Assembly: GCA_029210545.1 (NCBI GenBank)
Contig: JARGFV010000013.1
Coordinates: forward strand, 1-36,978
From: a bacterium
GTDB lineage: Bacteria; BMS3Abin14
Direction: 5' to 3'
DNA: 36,978 nucleotides
Of this stretch, positions 16,010 to 23,798 are shown piece by piece. The notes under the pieces were generated by a model, which was not told the DNA's origin, did no database searches, and saw only the letters and a list, made by a program, of their open reading frames with translations. The stretch's first letter is position 1; each line of letters opens with the position of its first letter. Both the position numbers and the translations under genes were made by a program.

Positions 16010-17437
16010 GTGACCAACGAAAACGGCAAGGCAGTTCCCTCCACCCCCCCTGGAAACAATGCCGCGGAGGAAAAGCAGGCCAGATCGATCTTCACGGTCG
16101 TCACCGATACCATGGCCTCGGTGACCCTGGCCATCTTCCTCCTCGTCTCCCTGGCTCTTACGTCCGTCATCGGTACTGTCGTCCTCCAGAAGGGCAGGCC
16201 GGAACAGTACCTCGTGGAGTACGGTCCGGGTGTTTACAAATTCCTCCAGTTCCTTGACTTGGACGACATGTACCGCTCCTGGTGGTTCCTGACCCTGCTG
16301 CTGCTCCTCATGGTCAACATCACCACCTGCTCCGTCAAGCGGTTCCCCCGGGCATGGAGGCTCATGACCCAGACCCCGACGGTCCTGGACGAGGCCCTGT
16401 TCAAGCGAATGAAGCACCGCGGCTCGATCAGGCGCGGCGTGGCCCCTGAAGAGGCGGTGCGGCAGGCCCGGGCTGTGGTGGAGAAGCACTACGGCAAGGT
16501 CAAGGAGAACCGTAGTGAAGGCGCCGTGACCCTTTACGTCGATAAGGGCTGGTACGGGCGCCTCGGCGCCTACATCGTTCACCTGAGCCTTCTGATCCTG
16601 GCGGTCGGGGCCGTCTACGGCGGCATTGTGGGTTTCAAGGGTTTTGTGGCCATCGTGGAAGGAACAGCTGTTGACCGGGTCCCCCTCAGGGGCAAGGACA
16701 CCGCGCTCAAGCTTCCCTTCCTCGTCCGGTGCGATGATTTCCAGGTTGAGTATTATCCCGACTCCCAGCAGCCCAAGGACTATTTCAGTGATCTGACGGT
16801 CATCCGGGACGGCCAGGAGGTCGTGAAGAAGAGGATCGAGGTCAACCACCCCCTCATCGTCGACGGCATCTACTTCTACCAGTCGAGCTACGGGGTGGAT
16901 CGCAACTCCTCGGTGACACTCCAGCTCCTCGATCCTTCCGGGAAAGTAGCCGGCCCTGACGTCACCGTTGTGGCCGGACAGAGCTTCCAGGCAATGGGCG
17001 ATCCTTCCAACTACCAGGTGGAGGAGATCATCCCCAACATCACCGGAGGCAGGCCGGGTGTCAAGATCGCCCAGTTCCTGGGCAACACCCATCGGGATTT
17101 CTATCTTCTAGAGGCCGCTCCCGACCGGGACAAGTCCAGGGGCGGTTCGGTCTATTTCCGGATCAAGGGTACCAGCATCAGGGAGTACACGGGCCTGCAG
17201 GTGGCCTGGGACCCGGGGGTACCGGTGGTCTGGCTGGCCTGCTTCGTGATGATCATCGGCCTTTACATCGCTTTTTTCGTGGCCCACCAGAGGATCTGGG
17301 TCCGGGTAGACCTGGATTCGGACAAATCGGCAGTTCTCATGGCCGGTACGACCAACCGTAACCCGGCCACCTTCGAACGGGAGTTCGAAACCGCTCTCGC
17401 GGAGCTCAAGGAAGCCGTGGGAGGGAAACAACGCTGA
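16010..17437 (+). CDS. resB: Cytochrome c biogenesis protein ResB
   Basis: Subunit of the System II (Ccs) machinery that moves haem to the periplasm and attaches it to apocytochromes c. The 475-residue inner-membrane protein starts at GTG 16010 with a weak purine-rich site. Hydrophobic segments lie at about 38-57, 87-106 and 182-205, and one near 405-425 after a large periplasmic domain (about 206-400). Family signatures include SVIGTVVLQKG near the first segment, the WWFLTLLLLLMVNITTCS stretch, and NHPLIVDGIYFYQSSYG in the periplasmic domain. Partner ccsB follows after 330 bp, and two c-type cytochromes flank the pair, so these are likely substrates. Confidence 0.93.
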   Translation: MTNENGKAVPSTPPGNNAAEEKQARSIFTVVTDTMASVTLAIFLLVSLALTSVIGTVVLQKGRPEQYLVEYGPGVYKFLQFLDLDDMYRSWWFLTLLLLLMVNITTCSVKRFPRAWRLMTQTPTVLDEALFKRMKHRGSIRRGVAPEEAVRQARAVVEKHYGKVKENRSEGAVTLYVDKGWYGRLGAYIVHLSLLILAVGAVYGGIVGFKGFVAIVEGTAVDRVPLRGKDTALKLPFLVRCDDFQVEYYPDSQQPKDYFSDLTVIRDGQEVVKKRIEVNHPLIVDGIYFYQSSYGVDRNSSVTLQLLDPSGKVAGPDVTVVAGQSFQAMGDPSNYQVEEIIPNITGGRPGVKIAQFLGNTHRDFYLLEAAPDRDKSRGGSVYFRIKGTSIREYTGLQVAWDPGVPVVWLACFVMIIGLYIAFFVAHQRIWVRVDLDSDKSAVLMAGTTNRNPATFEREFETALAELKEAVGGKQR

Positions 17438-17767
17438 GACACGGGGACGCGGAGTCCAGCATGATCCGCCTGCCACGGCGTAGTCTGAAAGACGAAGACG
17501 GGTCATTCCGGGCCGATCAATAGTCCCTTCCTTATTCTTCCTCCCCCTGCCGAGGGGGGAGGATCGAGGTGGGGGTGATAGTGTTCAGACCCGGAATCCA
17601 GGTCAAGAGCGTTCACCACAGAGGACACAGAGGACACAGAGGAAGACCAACATCTGGGGATAGGTTCAGGTGTGTGCCGCAAAACCTTGCACCTTGAACG
17701 TTGATGGCTTGGCAAAAAGTCATCAACGTTGAACGTTTTTTCTCAATCGATCACGAGGTGATTAAAC
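17438..17767. other. resB-ccsB intergenic region with repeats
   Basis: It holds GAGACACGGGGACGCGGAG (17430-17448), a CCTCCCCC...GGGGGGAGG palindromic patch (about 17530-17575), a tandem AGAGGACAC run (about 17618-17642), and the U-tailed hairpin at 17697-17741. This is an unusually long and repeat-filled gap for two genes whose products form one complex. Confidence 0.65.
17697..17741 (+). terminator. Hairpin with U-tail between resB and ccsB
   Basis: A 14-bp stem pairs 17697-17710 (AACGTTGATGGCTT) with 17717-17730 (AAGTCATCAACGTT) through one G-U pair, with a six-base loop. Six T follow at 17736-17741. The loop and stem resemble module A of the dispersed repeats (TTGATGG...CAAAAAGTC.CATCAA). 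It lies 26 bases before ccsB, so it could terminate resB transcripts or attenuate ccsB. Confidence 0.55.
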
Positions 17768-18607
17768 ATGGACAGCACCGTTCTTCATAACATGGCGACC
17801 TTCGCCTACCTTTTCGCCACCTTTTTTTACGTTGCCTACCTGGCATTCAAGAACCGCGCCGTCGGGACTCTGGCAACCCTGACCGCCTCGGCCGGCGTGG
17901 TTGTCCATGCCATCGGCAAGGGTCTCAGGTGGGTCGAGTCCTACCGCATGGGGATCGGGCACGCGCCTCTGTCCAACATGTACGAATCGATGAGCTTCTT
18001 CGCTCTTTGCGTCATGGCCGCTTACCTGGTGGTCGAGTGGCGGTTCAAGAATAAAGCTCTCGGAGCGGTTGTGGCGCCCATAGCCTTCATTCTCCTCGCA
18101 GCCAACGCCCTATTGTTTCCGGACGATATCCGCCCACTGGTGCCTGCCCTGCAGAGTGACTGGCTCCTTTACCACGTCATCACCTCTTTCGTGAGCTACG
18201 GGGCTTTCGCTGTCTCCTTCGGCGTGTCCGTCCTGTACCTTGTGAAGAGCAAGGCGGAAAAGAAGGGCCTCAAGGAGGGTTCCCTCCTGGCTACCTTTCC
18301 GGACCTGAAGTTCCTTGACGAGGTGAACTACAAGTCCGTCGCCGTCGGGTTCCCCCTCCTGTCCCTGGGGATCATCACCGGGGCCGCCTGGGCCAACTAC
18401 GCATGGGGGACTTACTGGAGCTGGGATCCCAAGGAAACCTGGTCCCTCATTACGTGGTTCGTTTACGCCGCGTACCTTCACGCCCGGTTCACGAGGGGTT
18501 GGGCCGGAAAACGGGCCGCCCTGCTGTCTATCATCGGCTTCGCTGCCGTGGTGTTCACATATTTCGGGGTCAATTTCCTTCTTTCCGGGCTTCACAGCTA
18601 CGCGTAA
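17768..18607 (+). CDS. ccsB: Cytochrome c biogenesis protein CcsB/CcsA (haem handler)
   Basis: Inner-membrane subunit of the System II cytochrome c synthase, 279 residues with about eight hydrophobic segments. The haem-binding WWD domain is plain: WANYAWGTYWSWDPKETWSL near 217-236, with conserved tryptophans and WDPKE. Histidines for haem ligation occur near HAIGKGLRW (about 47), in VITSF at about 137 (YHVITS), and at the end (GLHSYA). The start ATG 17768 follows GAGGTGA by about six bases. The family is called CcsA in chloroplasts and CcsB in many bacteria. It works with the upstream resB and probably serves both cytochromes here. Confidence 0.95.
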   Translation: MDSTVLHNMATFAYLFATFFYVAYLAFKNRAVGTLATLTASAGVVVHAIGKGLRWVESYRMGIGHAPLSNMYESMSFFALCVMAAYLVVEWRFKNKALGAVVAPIAFILLAANALLFPDDIRPLVPALQSDWLLYHVITSFVSYGAFAVSFGVSVLYLVKSKAEKKGLKEGSLLATFPDLKFLDEVNYKSVAVGFPLLSLGIITGAAWANYAWGTYWSWDPKETWSLITWFVYAAYLHARFTRGWAGKRAALLSIIGFAAVVFTYFGVNFLLSGLHSYA

Positions 18608-18973
18608 ATCGGGATATCCATTCCATAATCCCGCCTTCCGTCTTCGTCACGCCTATGGCATGACTACGCCGTGACAAGCAAGCGGCGATGTCCTGAATGA
18701 CGATAGGAGGTTGCCCTCGCCCCCTCGCCCCTGCGCACTTCCCCGCATCAACTCTTCCTCCTGTACCCGGGACCCGCCCGAATTAAATGTTTGCGGATTC
18801 CCGGTTCTGGTTGACAGTTCCGACCGCAGTCATCTAATATAGCCGGTGTTTCGCCCAGGTTGTGAAATTTATATTATGATGGTAACAGGCTTCGAAGGGA
18901 TTTCTGGCGAGGTTGTCACTCTTCGCTGTTCGCGATTTTTATGAAACATCTTCCCACGGAGGAGGGGTAGAGA
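18608..18973. other. Intergenic region with promoter of multiheme cytochrome
   Basis: Early part: a degraded GTCACGCC...GCCGTGAC palindrome (about 18646-18675) like the hairpin at 23575-23593, and a C-rich CCCTCGCCCCTCGCCCCTG patch (about 18714-18735). Later part: the promoter at 18811-18840 and a leader of about 125 bases. Confidence 0.6.
18811..18840 (+). promoter_or_regulatory. Sigma70-like promoter for multiheme cytochrome
   Basis: A perfect TTGACA at 18811-18816 and TAATAT at 18835-18840, separated by 18 bp. The start would be near 18847, giving a leader of about 127 bases to the ATG at 18974. The same layout as the promoter of the tetraheme cytochrome (TTGACA, 18 bp) hints at shared control. 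Confidence 0.6.
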
Positions 18974-20272
18974 ATGGAGAGGAAAAGAGGCGTTCTCGCT
19001 GTCGTCGTTCCCGTCATCATGCTGATCGCGCTGGTGATGGCCGCCCAGGCCCAGGCCCAGGAGTGTGTTTCCGCGGAGTGCCACTCGGGGATGGGGAAAG
19101 CAAAGTTCGTTCACGGACCGGTAGGCGTGGGGCAGTGCGTGGTGTGCCACACCAGCGGCAACCCGAAGCATCCCACGAAGTCGCCGAAAACGGATTTCAA
19201 GTTGCAGGCATCGGGAAAGGACCTGTGCTACCTGTGCCACGAGCCCAAGGACGCACAGCCGGTGGTCCACGGACCCATCCAGAAAGGTGACTGCATCTCG
19301 TGCCATGATCCGCACCAGTCCAACACGGAAAAACAGCTCACCAAGGAGACCACCAGCCAGCTGTGCTTCTCTTGCCACGAGAACAACAAGACCACCAAGA
19401 AGGTGGTCCACGGACCGATTGCGGCAGGTGACTGCAACATCTGTCACAACCCTCACTCGTCCGAGTACCCGGGCCTCGTGGAGATGCAGGGAGCAGACCT
19501 GTGTTTCCTGTGCCACCTTGACCGGCAGGCACAGTTCGAGCTCAAGTACAAGCACCAGCCGGCCGCCGAGGGGTGCAACAAGTGCCACAACTCCCACGCC
19601 ACGGATTTTCCCTACATGCTGATCGCCGAGGGTGAGACCCTGTGCAACGATTGTCACAAGCCGATGGCCGAGCACCTTGAAGCGTCGTCCATCAAGCACA
19701 GCGCCCTGGAAAAGAAGGAGTGTACCGTCTGTCACACGGCCCACGCTTCCGACTATCCGAGGCAGCTCAAAGCCTCTGCCAAGGAAATCTGCTACACATG
19801 TCACAAGGAGTTGGGGATCCAGGTCAAGAAGGCGACCTATGTCCACGGCCCTGTCAAGCAGGACGACTGCTACGCCTGCCACGATTCCCACGGGTCCAAC
19901 TACACCAAGATCCTCAAAAAACCGTTCCCGGCCGAATTTTACATGCCCTACGCCACCGAGAACTACGCCATCTGCTTCGATTGCCATAACAGGGACATCG
20001 CCCTGGACCGGTTCACCACCACGCTGACCGGTTTCCGGAACGGTGACCAGAACATGCACTTCCTTCACGTCAACAGGGAGAAGGGCCGCTCCTGCAAGGC
20101 GTGCCACGAGATGCACGCCGGCAGCCAGCCCAAGCACATCCGGCCGGAGGTCCCCTTCGGGAAGGCATGGATGCTCCCGGTGAACTTCACCCAGACGAAG
20201 AACGGGGGGAGCTGCGTGGTTGGCTGCCACAAGCCCAAGGATTACGACCGGGTCAACCCCGTGAAATATTGA
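18974..20272 (+). CDS. Secreted multiheme cytochrome c, doubled CxxCH family (13-15 haems)
   Basis: A 432-residue periplasmic or surface electron-transfer protein. Signal peptide at 1-29 (AQAQA end); ATG 18974 follows GGAGGAGG. I count 13 CxxCH motifs (from CVVCH to CKACH), plus CVSAECH (CX4CH) near residue 31 and CVVGCH (CX3CH) near the C-terminus, which may bind haem in unusual ways. The chain is built of repeated units of roughly 45-60 residues. In each, a VHGP-like phrase precedes a CxxCH-x-x-H pair, and a second CxxCH follows, as in Paired_CXXCH (doubled CXXCH) proteins. Its TGA stop is inside a repeat hairpin. Probable substrate of ResB/CcsB upstream. Role (metal reduction, extracellular or respiratory electron transfer) is inferred. 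Confidence 0.92.
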   Translation: MERKRGVLAVVVPVIMLIALVMAAQAQAQECVSAECHSGMGKAKFVHGPVGVGQCVVCHTSGNPKHPTKSPKTDFKLQASGKDLCYLCHEPKDAQPVVHGPIQKGDCISCHDPHQSNTEKQLTKETTSQLCFSCHENNKTTKKVVHGPIAAGDCNICHNPHSSEYPGLVEMQGADLCFLCHLDRQAQFELKYKHQPAAEGCNKCHNSHATDFPYMLIAEGETLCNDCHKPMAEHLEASSIKHSALEKKECTVCHTAHASDYPRQLKASAKEICYTCHKELGIQVKKATYVHGPVKQDDCYACHDSHGSNYTKILKKPFPAEFYMPYATENYAICFDCHNRDIALDRFTTTLTGFRNGDQNMHFLHVNREKGRSCKACHEMHAGSQPKHIRPEVPFGKAWMLPVNFTQTKNGGSCVVGCHKPKDYDRVNPVKY

Positions 20273-20465
20273 TGGACTCGCAAAAAGTCCATCAACGCGC
20301 CCCGCGCGGGGCGCCCAAATCAATGACTAGCCGCGCCTGGGAAGGGCGCCCGGATCGATGACCGGAAATCATGTCAGCGATCCGTGAGGAAAGGGAAAAT
20401 GACACTTTTCACTTTCCGTGGAGCGAAAAGTCCCGGATTGGACTTTTTGCGACCCTATCAAGGTT
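20269..20465 (+). repeat. Composite palindromic repeat A-B-C
   Basis: Module A: stem TTGATGGACT (20269-20278)/AGTCCATCAA (20286-20295) with loop CGCAAAA, then an 18-bp perfect palindrome, GCGCCCCGCGCGGGGCGC (20297-20314). Module B: AGCCGCGCCTGGGAAGGGCG and CCCGGATCGATGACC (20329-20363). Module C: GGAAAGGGAAAA (20388-20399)/TTTTCACTTTCC (20406-20417) with one mismatch, then the GAAAAGTCC...GGACTTTT hairpin and the GACCCTATCA tail. The cytochrome stop codon is within the first arm. The same A-B-C order occurs at 35588-35847, with B doubled. Confidence 0.85.
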
Positions 20466-20493
20466 GAATCTTTCCGCCTCAGGGCGGAGTCAT

Positions 20494-20531
20494 CTATAAA
20501 AAACAGCCAAAGAGGGCGCTGTTTTTTATAG
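20494..20531 (-). terminator. Terminator of outer-membrane protein gene
   Basis: A 14-bp perfect stem, CTATAAAAAACAGC (20494-20507) with GCTGTTTTTTATAG (20518-20531), has a 10-base loop. It sits directly after the stop codon (20532-20534) of the minus-strand gene. The T-run is in the stem, so it may work in both directions. Confidence 0.7.
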
Positions 20532-21173
20532 TTAAAAGTTGTACCCCACTCCAATGGACAAGGTGTCCTGCCCGAAAAGGTGGGCTTCGGCGCTGAAGAA
20601 AAAGTTGTAATCCATGAAATAGTCCATACCGAAGAACAGGTGGGCCTGGCCGTCGTCCTTCTCGCCGTCCAGGTTGATGAACGAGGTGGCGATCCCGGCG
20701 TAGGCGTTTGTACCGCTGCTGCGCGCCGAACCCAGAAGAGAAACCTGCCCCTCGAACATGTCGTAGGATGCCGATCCCTCGCTGCTTTCCGACCACTGGG
20801 CCTGGCTGTCGAGACTGACCCGGAACCCGCTGCCGCTTTGCTGCGTGATCAGATCGAGGAGAACGCCGCCGCCGAAGGCGAATCCCAGATTACCCTTAAA
20901 ACCGCCTTCCACTTCGAGATCGGCAAACCCGAGCCTCAGGTAGGGAGTCACTCCGTCGGTGCCGCCGAACGCCCCTTTGAAAAAGAACGACTTCGTGGTG
21001 ACGTCCGAATTCCTCACCTCAAGGTCGGTATAACCGATGGTTCCGGAAAGGGAAAAACCCCCCACTTCGACAGTCCTTCCGGGAGCCCCCACCGGCAGAG
21101 CATGGGCCGAGGGAAGAGCGATGACGAAAGACAGGAAAAGGGTGGATATCAGGATCAAGTCGCGCGACCTCAT
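20532..21173 (-). CDS. Outer-membrane beta-barrel protein, function unknown
   Basis: 213 residues with a signal peptide (MRSRDLILISTLFLSF to AHA, about 1-25). ATG 21173 is preceded by GGAGG at seven bases; a longer frame adds ten residues but no signal. The mature part is Gly/Ser-rich with alternating polar and hydrophobic strands (FSLSGTIGYTDLEV; FGMDYFMDYNFFFSAEAHLF). It ends in a Phe after LSIGVGYNF, the usual outer-membrane sorting signature. It may be an eight- to ten-stranded barrel. It converges on the multiheme cytochrome gene, but I cannot show that they form a porin-cytochrome complex; the barrel is smaller than known ones of that kind. Confidence 0.75.
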   Translation of the reverse strand: MRSRDLILISTLFLSFVIALPSAHALPVGAPGRTVEVGGFSLSGTIGYTDLEVRNSDVTTKSFFFKGAFGGTDGVTPYLRLGFADLEVEGGFKGNLGFAFGGGVLLDLITQQSGSGFRVSLDSQAQWSESSEGSASYDMFEGQVSLLGSARSSGTNAYAGIATSFINLDGEKDDGQAHLFFGMDYFMDYNFFFSAEAHLFGQDTLSIGVGYNF

Positions 21174-21196
21174 TTCAGTCCTCCAAGGGGAAAGAT

Positions 21197-21262
21197 AGTC
21201 CAAAGTCCAAAGTCCTAGGTCCTGGTTCCTGGTTCCTGGTTCCTGGTTCTTAGTTCCTGGTT
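21197..21262. repeat. Short tandem repeats (AGTCCAA then GGTTCCT)
   Basis: AGTCCAA is iterated about twice (21198-21214), then a GGTTCCT unit is repeated about five times with drift (21219-21262). Seen directly. It fills most of the 97-bp gap between the YHS-like gene and the barrel gene. Confidence 0.75.
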
Positions 21263-21270
21263 CTCCCTTT

Positions 21271-21507
21271 TCAGCGGCCAGCTGAATACTTCTTCTCGCA
21301 CTCCCGGGAGCAGAAGTACACCTTTTCTCCTACTGTTCGCCGGGAGACAGATCTGCTCTTCGGAACATAGACGCCGCACACCGGGTCCCGGACCATCTCC
21401 TCCCCGCGCCCCCCGTCATCCCCGGGTGAGCGGGCGTCTGAACCTGTCAGTTCCCTGACCGCCCACACCAGGGCCGCCGCCATGATCAGCCAAAGAAGAA
21501 TTCTCAA
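21271..21507 (-). CDS. Small membrane-anchored YHS/TRASH-like metal-site protein
   Basis: 78 residues. One N-terminal hydrophobic helix (about 2-18) is followed by a linker and a short Cys-rich domain, MVRDPVCGVYVPKSRSVSRR then VYFCSRECEKKY. DPVCG and FCS..C are the hallmark of YHS/TRASH-type domains that bind copper, nickel or other metals. The start is TTG 21507 with GGAG about nine bases upstream; ATG at residue 9 would leave too short a helix. Its role could be metal trafficking, perhaps for the periplasmic cytochromes or the barrel gene 97 bp downstream, but this is only suggested by position. Confidence 0.75.
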   Translation of the reverse strand: MRILLWLIMAAALVWAVRELTGSDARSPGDDGGRGEEMVRDPVCGVYVPKSRSVSRRTVGEKVYFCSRECEKKYSAGR

Positions 21508-21667
21508 TTCACATCACTCCACACCGCGGGGAGCATCGTGTGTAAAGAATGCTCCGGCCCGCGTCCCAGGTTCCGGGATTGCTTCGCCCGGTTCCGGCTC
21601 GCAATGACAAGCTCAGAGAAACTCCTCTCCGCGTCTCCGTGTCTGGCGCGTCTGGCGCGTCAAACCT

Positions 21668-22240
21668 TTACCGCCCCTGCTTCCTCCCGTGGATAAGGGC
21701 CAGAGTCTCACTGCGGGTCCGTTCATCCCTGCGGAACGAACCCCTGACAGCGCTGGTCACCGTCATGGAGTTCGGCTTGCGAACCCCTCTCATGGATATG
21801 CAGAGATGCTCGGCCTCGATGACCACCATGACTCCCTTGGGATTCAACCCCTTCATTATGCTTTCAGCCACCTGGGTGGTCAAGCGTTCCTGGACCTGCG
21901 GCCTCGAGGCCCAGGTTTCCAGAACCCGGACGATCTTGGAAAGCCCGACGATCCTGCCGCCCTCGGGGATATAGGCAACGTGGGCCATTCCGGCAAAGGG
22001 GAGCAGGTGATGCTCACACACGGAATAGAGGGGGATATCCCGGATGAGGACCATTTCATCGTGGGATTCACCTTTCACCGGATGGAGGTGTTCCATGGGA
22101 TCGGCGCCGATCCCCGAGAAGATCTCCTCGTACAGCTGGGCGACGCGATGCGGGGTGTCGGCCAGCCCGGGTCGGTCCGGGTTTTCACCAACACCCTCGA
22201 GGATCATGCGGACGCCCTTTTCAATTTTCTTCAAGTCCAT
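21668..22240 (-). CDS. folE: GTP cyclohydrolase I
   Basis: Catalyses the first committed step of tetrahydrofolate synthesis, GTP to 7,8-dihydroneopterin triphosphate; 190 residues, usual length. The start ATG 22240 (MDLKKIEKG) has GGAG seven bases upstream; ATG 22246 is too close to it. Zinc-site residues are present: Cys75 and His78 in [10 protein letters not shown], and Cys147 in [10 protein letters not shown]. The [12 protein letters not shown] and RPQVQERLT signatures also fit. The gene overlaps the 3' end of larC by 20 bases, so the two are translated from one message. folD lies about 2.4 kb upstream in the same direction. Confidence 0.96.
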   Translation of the reverse strand: MDLKKIEKGVRMILEGVGENPDRPGLADTPHRVAQLYEEIFSGIGADPMEHLHPVKGESHDEMVLIRDIPLYSVCEHHLLPFAGMAHVAYIPEGGRIVGLSKIVRVLETWASRPQVQERLTTQVAESIMKGLNPKGVMVVIEAEHLCISMRGVRKPNSMTVTSAVRGSFRRDERTRSETLALIHGRKQGR

Positions 22241-23417
22241 CGTCATTCTCCGCAAGGTATGCCGCGACTGCCAGCTCCTTCATCTTCAGGATCGGCACCC
22301 CGGCCTGGTCGGCCAGCCGCCTGACTTCCTCGTATTCGGGTTTGAAACGCCAGTACCCGGATGGTGTCCGCCATCGCTTGAAGGTAACAGGGCCATGGGG
22401 TGTGGACACGACAACCTTTTCTCTGGGAAGCACCTGGCGTCCCACTTCCCAGAACCGAAGCCCCGAGCTGCCTGTCGCCTCGAGCACCGCCCGCACGACC
22501 GCGTCGCGGTCCTCCAGGCCGGCAAGGACCCTGACGAGGACACCAGGCCTCCCTTTCTTGGTGTGAACAGGGATGAGGTGGACCTCCTTCGCACCTGCCG
22601 CCTGGATAGTCTCGACCGCCGGAGCAAGGTACTCGGGAGACAGGTCGTCGATCCCGCACTCGATGATCACGGCGCTTTCACCCTGGGCCGCATCCTGGAC
22701 ACTCCCGCGGAAAACCCTGAGGAGGTTGGGGAAACCGTCGTGGTCGGCTGTTCCCGCTCCGACACCCACCCCCTCTACCTTTATGGCCGGCAGCGGCCCG
22801 AACCGGTTCACGACCCCCTTCATCAGAGCAGCGCCGGTGGGTGTGGTGAACTCACCCTCGGGCCCGGCCGAGTGAACGGGCAGACCTTCGACCAGGAAAG
22901 CTGTCGCAGGAGCCGGGACGGGCATCATCCCGTGGCTCGTACCCACGTATCCGCATCCAAGGTTCAACGAGCCGCTTACGATCTCATCAGGGTTCAGCCA
23001 GGCGATGGCCGCCTGGACCCCAACGATGTCGGCCAGGGTATCCTGGCCGCCGAGTTCGTGGAGATGAACGGCTCCACCGGAACTGCCGTGGGCCCTCGCT
23101 TCGGCCTCACCAAGTGATTTGAGGACCTCGAGACTGGCCGCGGCGACCCTGTCGTCGAGTCCGGCCCCGCGGACCGCCGAGATCATCCCGCCCAGGGTTC
23201 TTTTCTCCGGCCCGCCAACAACCTCGACATCACACTTTATCCCTGCCAACCCGGACCTCGTTACCTGCGTCGCGCTGATCCGGACCTCTCCCGGGATGAC
23301 TTTTTCCACGGCATCCATGATCACCTCGATGGGGACTCCGGAGGAGATCAGCGCAGCGAGGAGCATGTCACCGGACACCCCGCTGAAAGGATCGATGTAA
23401 AGAATAGTCTCAGTCAC
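22221..23417 (-). CDS. larC: Nickel-insertion protein LarC
   Basis: Inserts nickel into the pincer nucleotide cofactor (NPN) used by lactate racemase and related enzymes; 398 residues. The start is GTG 23417, giving [20 protein letters not shown]; upstream residues derive from an AT-rich tandem repeat and are rejected. The N-terminal domain shows [12 protein letters not shown] and [16 protein letters not shown], and the C-terminal domain [17 protein letters not shown]. It is one continuous frame here, unlike the frameshifted larC1/larC2 pair in Lactobacillus. larB lies 350 bp upstream in the same direction. larA and larE are not in the window, so the cofactor user cannot be named. Confidence 0.93.
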   Translation of the reverse strand: MTETILYIDPFSGVSGDMLLAALISSGVPIEVIMDAVEKVIPGEVRISATQVTRSGLAGIKCDVEVVGGPEKRTLGGMISAVRGAGLDDRVAAASLEVLKSLGEAEARAHGSSGGAVHLHELGGQDTLADIVGVQAAIAWLNPDEIVSGSLNLGCGYVGTSHGMMPVPAPATAFLVEGLPVHSAGPEGEFTTPTGAALMKGVVNRFGPLPAIKVEGVGVGAGTADHDGFPNLLRVFRGSVQDAAQGESAVIIECGIDDLSPEYLAPAVETIQAAGAKEVHLIPVHTKKGRPGVLVRVLAGLEDRDAVVRAVLEATGSSGLRFWEVGRQVLPREKVVVSTPHGPVTFKRWRTPSGYWRFKPEYEEVRRLADQAGVPILKMKELAVAAYLAENDDGLEEN

Positions 23418-23769
23418 AGTCTCAATTCCATATTTCAAATTCCAGATTTCAAATTTCAAAAGGAATCCAAGATCCAATTAGAACTTAATCTCAGATCTCA
23501 AAGGTTTCCCCTGCGGCCCCTGCGTCTCTTCGTGAGGCCGCCTTCACCGCTTTTACAGGACCCGGGATTGCTTCGTCACGCCACTGGCGTGACTCGCAAT
23601 GACAGGCTTTAACCCAAGACTTAGGCCTTTCTCTGTGACCTCTGTGAGCTCTGTGGTGAAATCGCTCTTAACGCTTTTACAGAAACCGCGCTTTCTACCT
23701 GTGTACCCTGTGGTAAAACGATCGGTTTTGGGTTTTGAGTCCAAAGTTGATGGACTCGCAAAAAGTCCA
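23418..23769. other. larB-larC gap filled with repeats
   Basis: It contains a tandem AATTTCAAAT-type run (about 23428-23462), CTGCGGCCCCTGCG, the 8-bp hairpin GTCACGCC/GGCGTGAC (23575-23593) set in an ATTGC...GCAAT frame (23567-23600), and a CTCTGTGACCTCTGTGAGCT run (23630-23655). At the end is a TTTTGGGTTTTGAGTCCAAAG run leading into module A. No gene seen. Confidence 0.65.
23567..23600. repeat. GGATTGCTTCG...CGCAATGAC palindrome
   Basis: The outer ATTGC (23567-23571) pairs with GCAAT (23596-23600). The inner GTCACGCC (23575-23582) pairs with GGCGTGAC (23586-23593) around ACT. A related ATTGCTTCGCCC...CTCGCAATGAC copy lies at about 21577-21607. Confidence 0.65.
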
Positions 23770-23798
23770 TCAACGCGCCCCGCGCGGGGCGCCCGAGC
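23746..23798. repeat. Module A repeat overlapping the 3' end of larB
   Basis: The 11-bp stem GTTGATGGACT (23746-23756)/AGTCCATCAAC (23764-23774) has loop CGCAAAA, followed by the GCGCCCCGCGCGGGGCGC palindrome (23776-23793). The larB stop codon (TCA on plus, 23770-23772) is in the stem, and the palindrome encodes the last residues of LarB. Confidence 0.85.

Noticed and set aside
15971-17092. Minus-strand open frame opposite resB
   Set aside because: It is the antisense of a certain gene; its composition (Asp/His/Leu/Val-rich) is typical of an antisense shadow.
18869-20323. Long open frame on the minus strand opposite the multiheme cytochrome
   Set aside because: It mirrors the CxxCH-rich coding strand in high-GC DNA, with no family similarity, no ribosome site and an end inside a repeat.
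22044-23117. Long open frame on the plus strand opposite folE and larC
   Set aside because: Both minus-strand genes are certain; the opposite frame has no recognisable domain.
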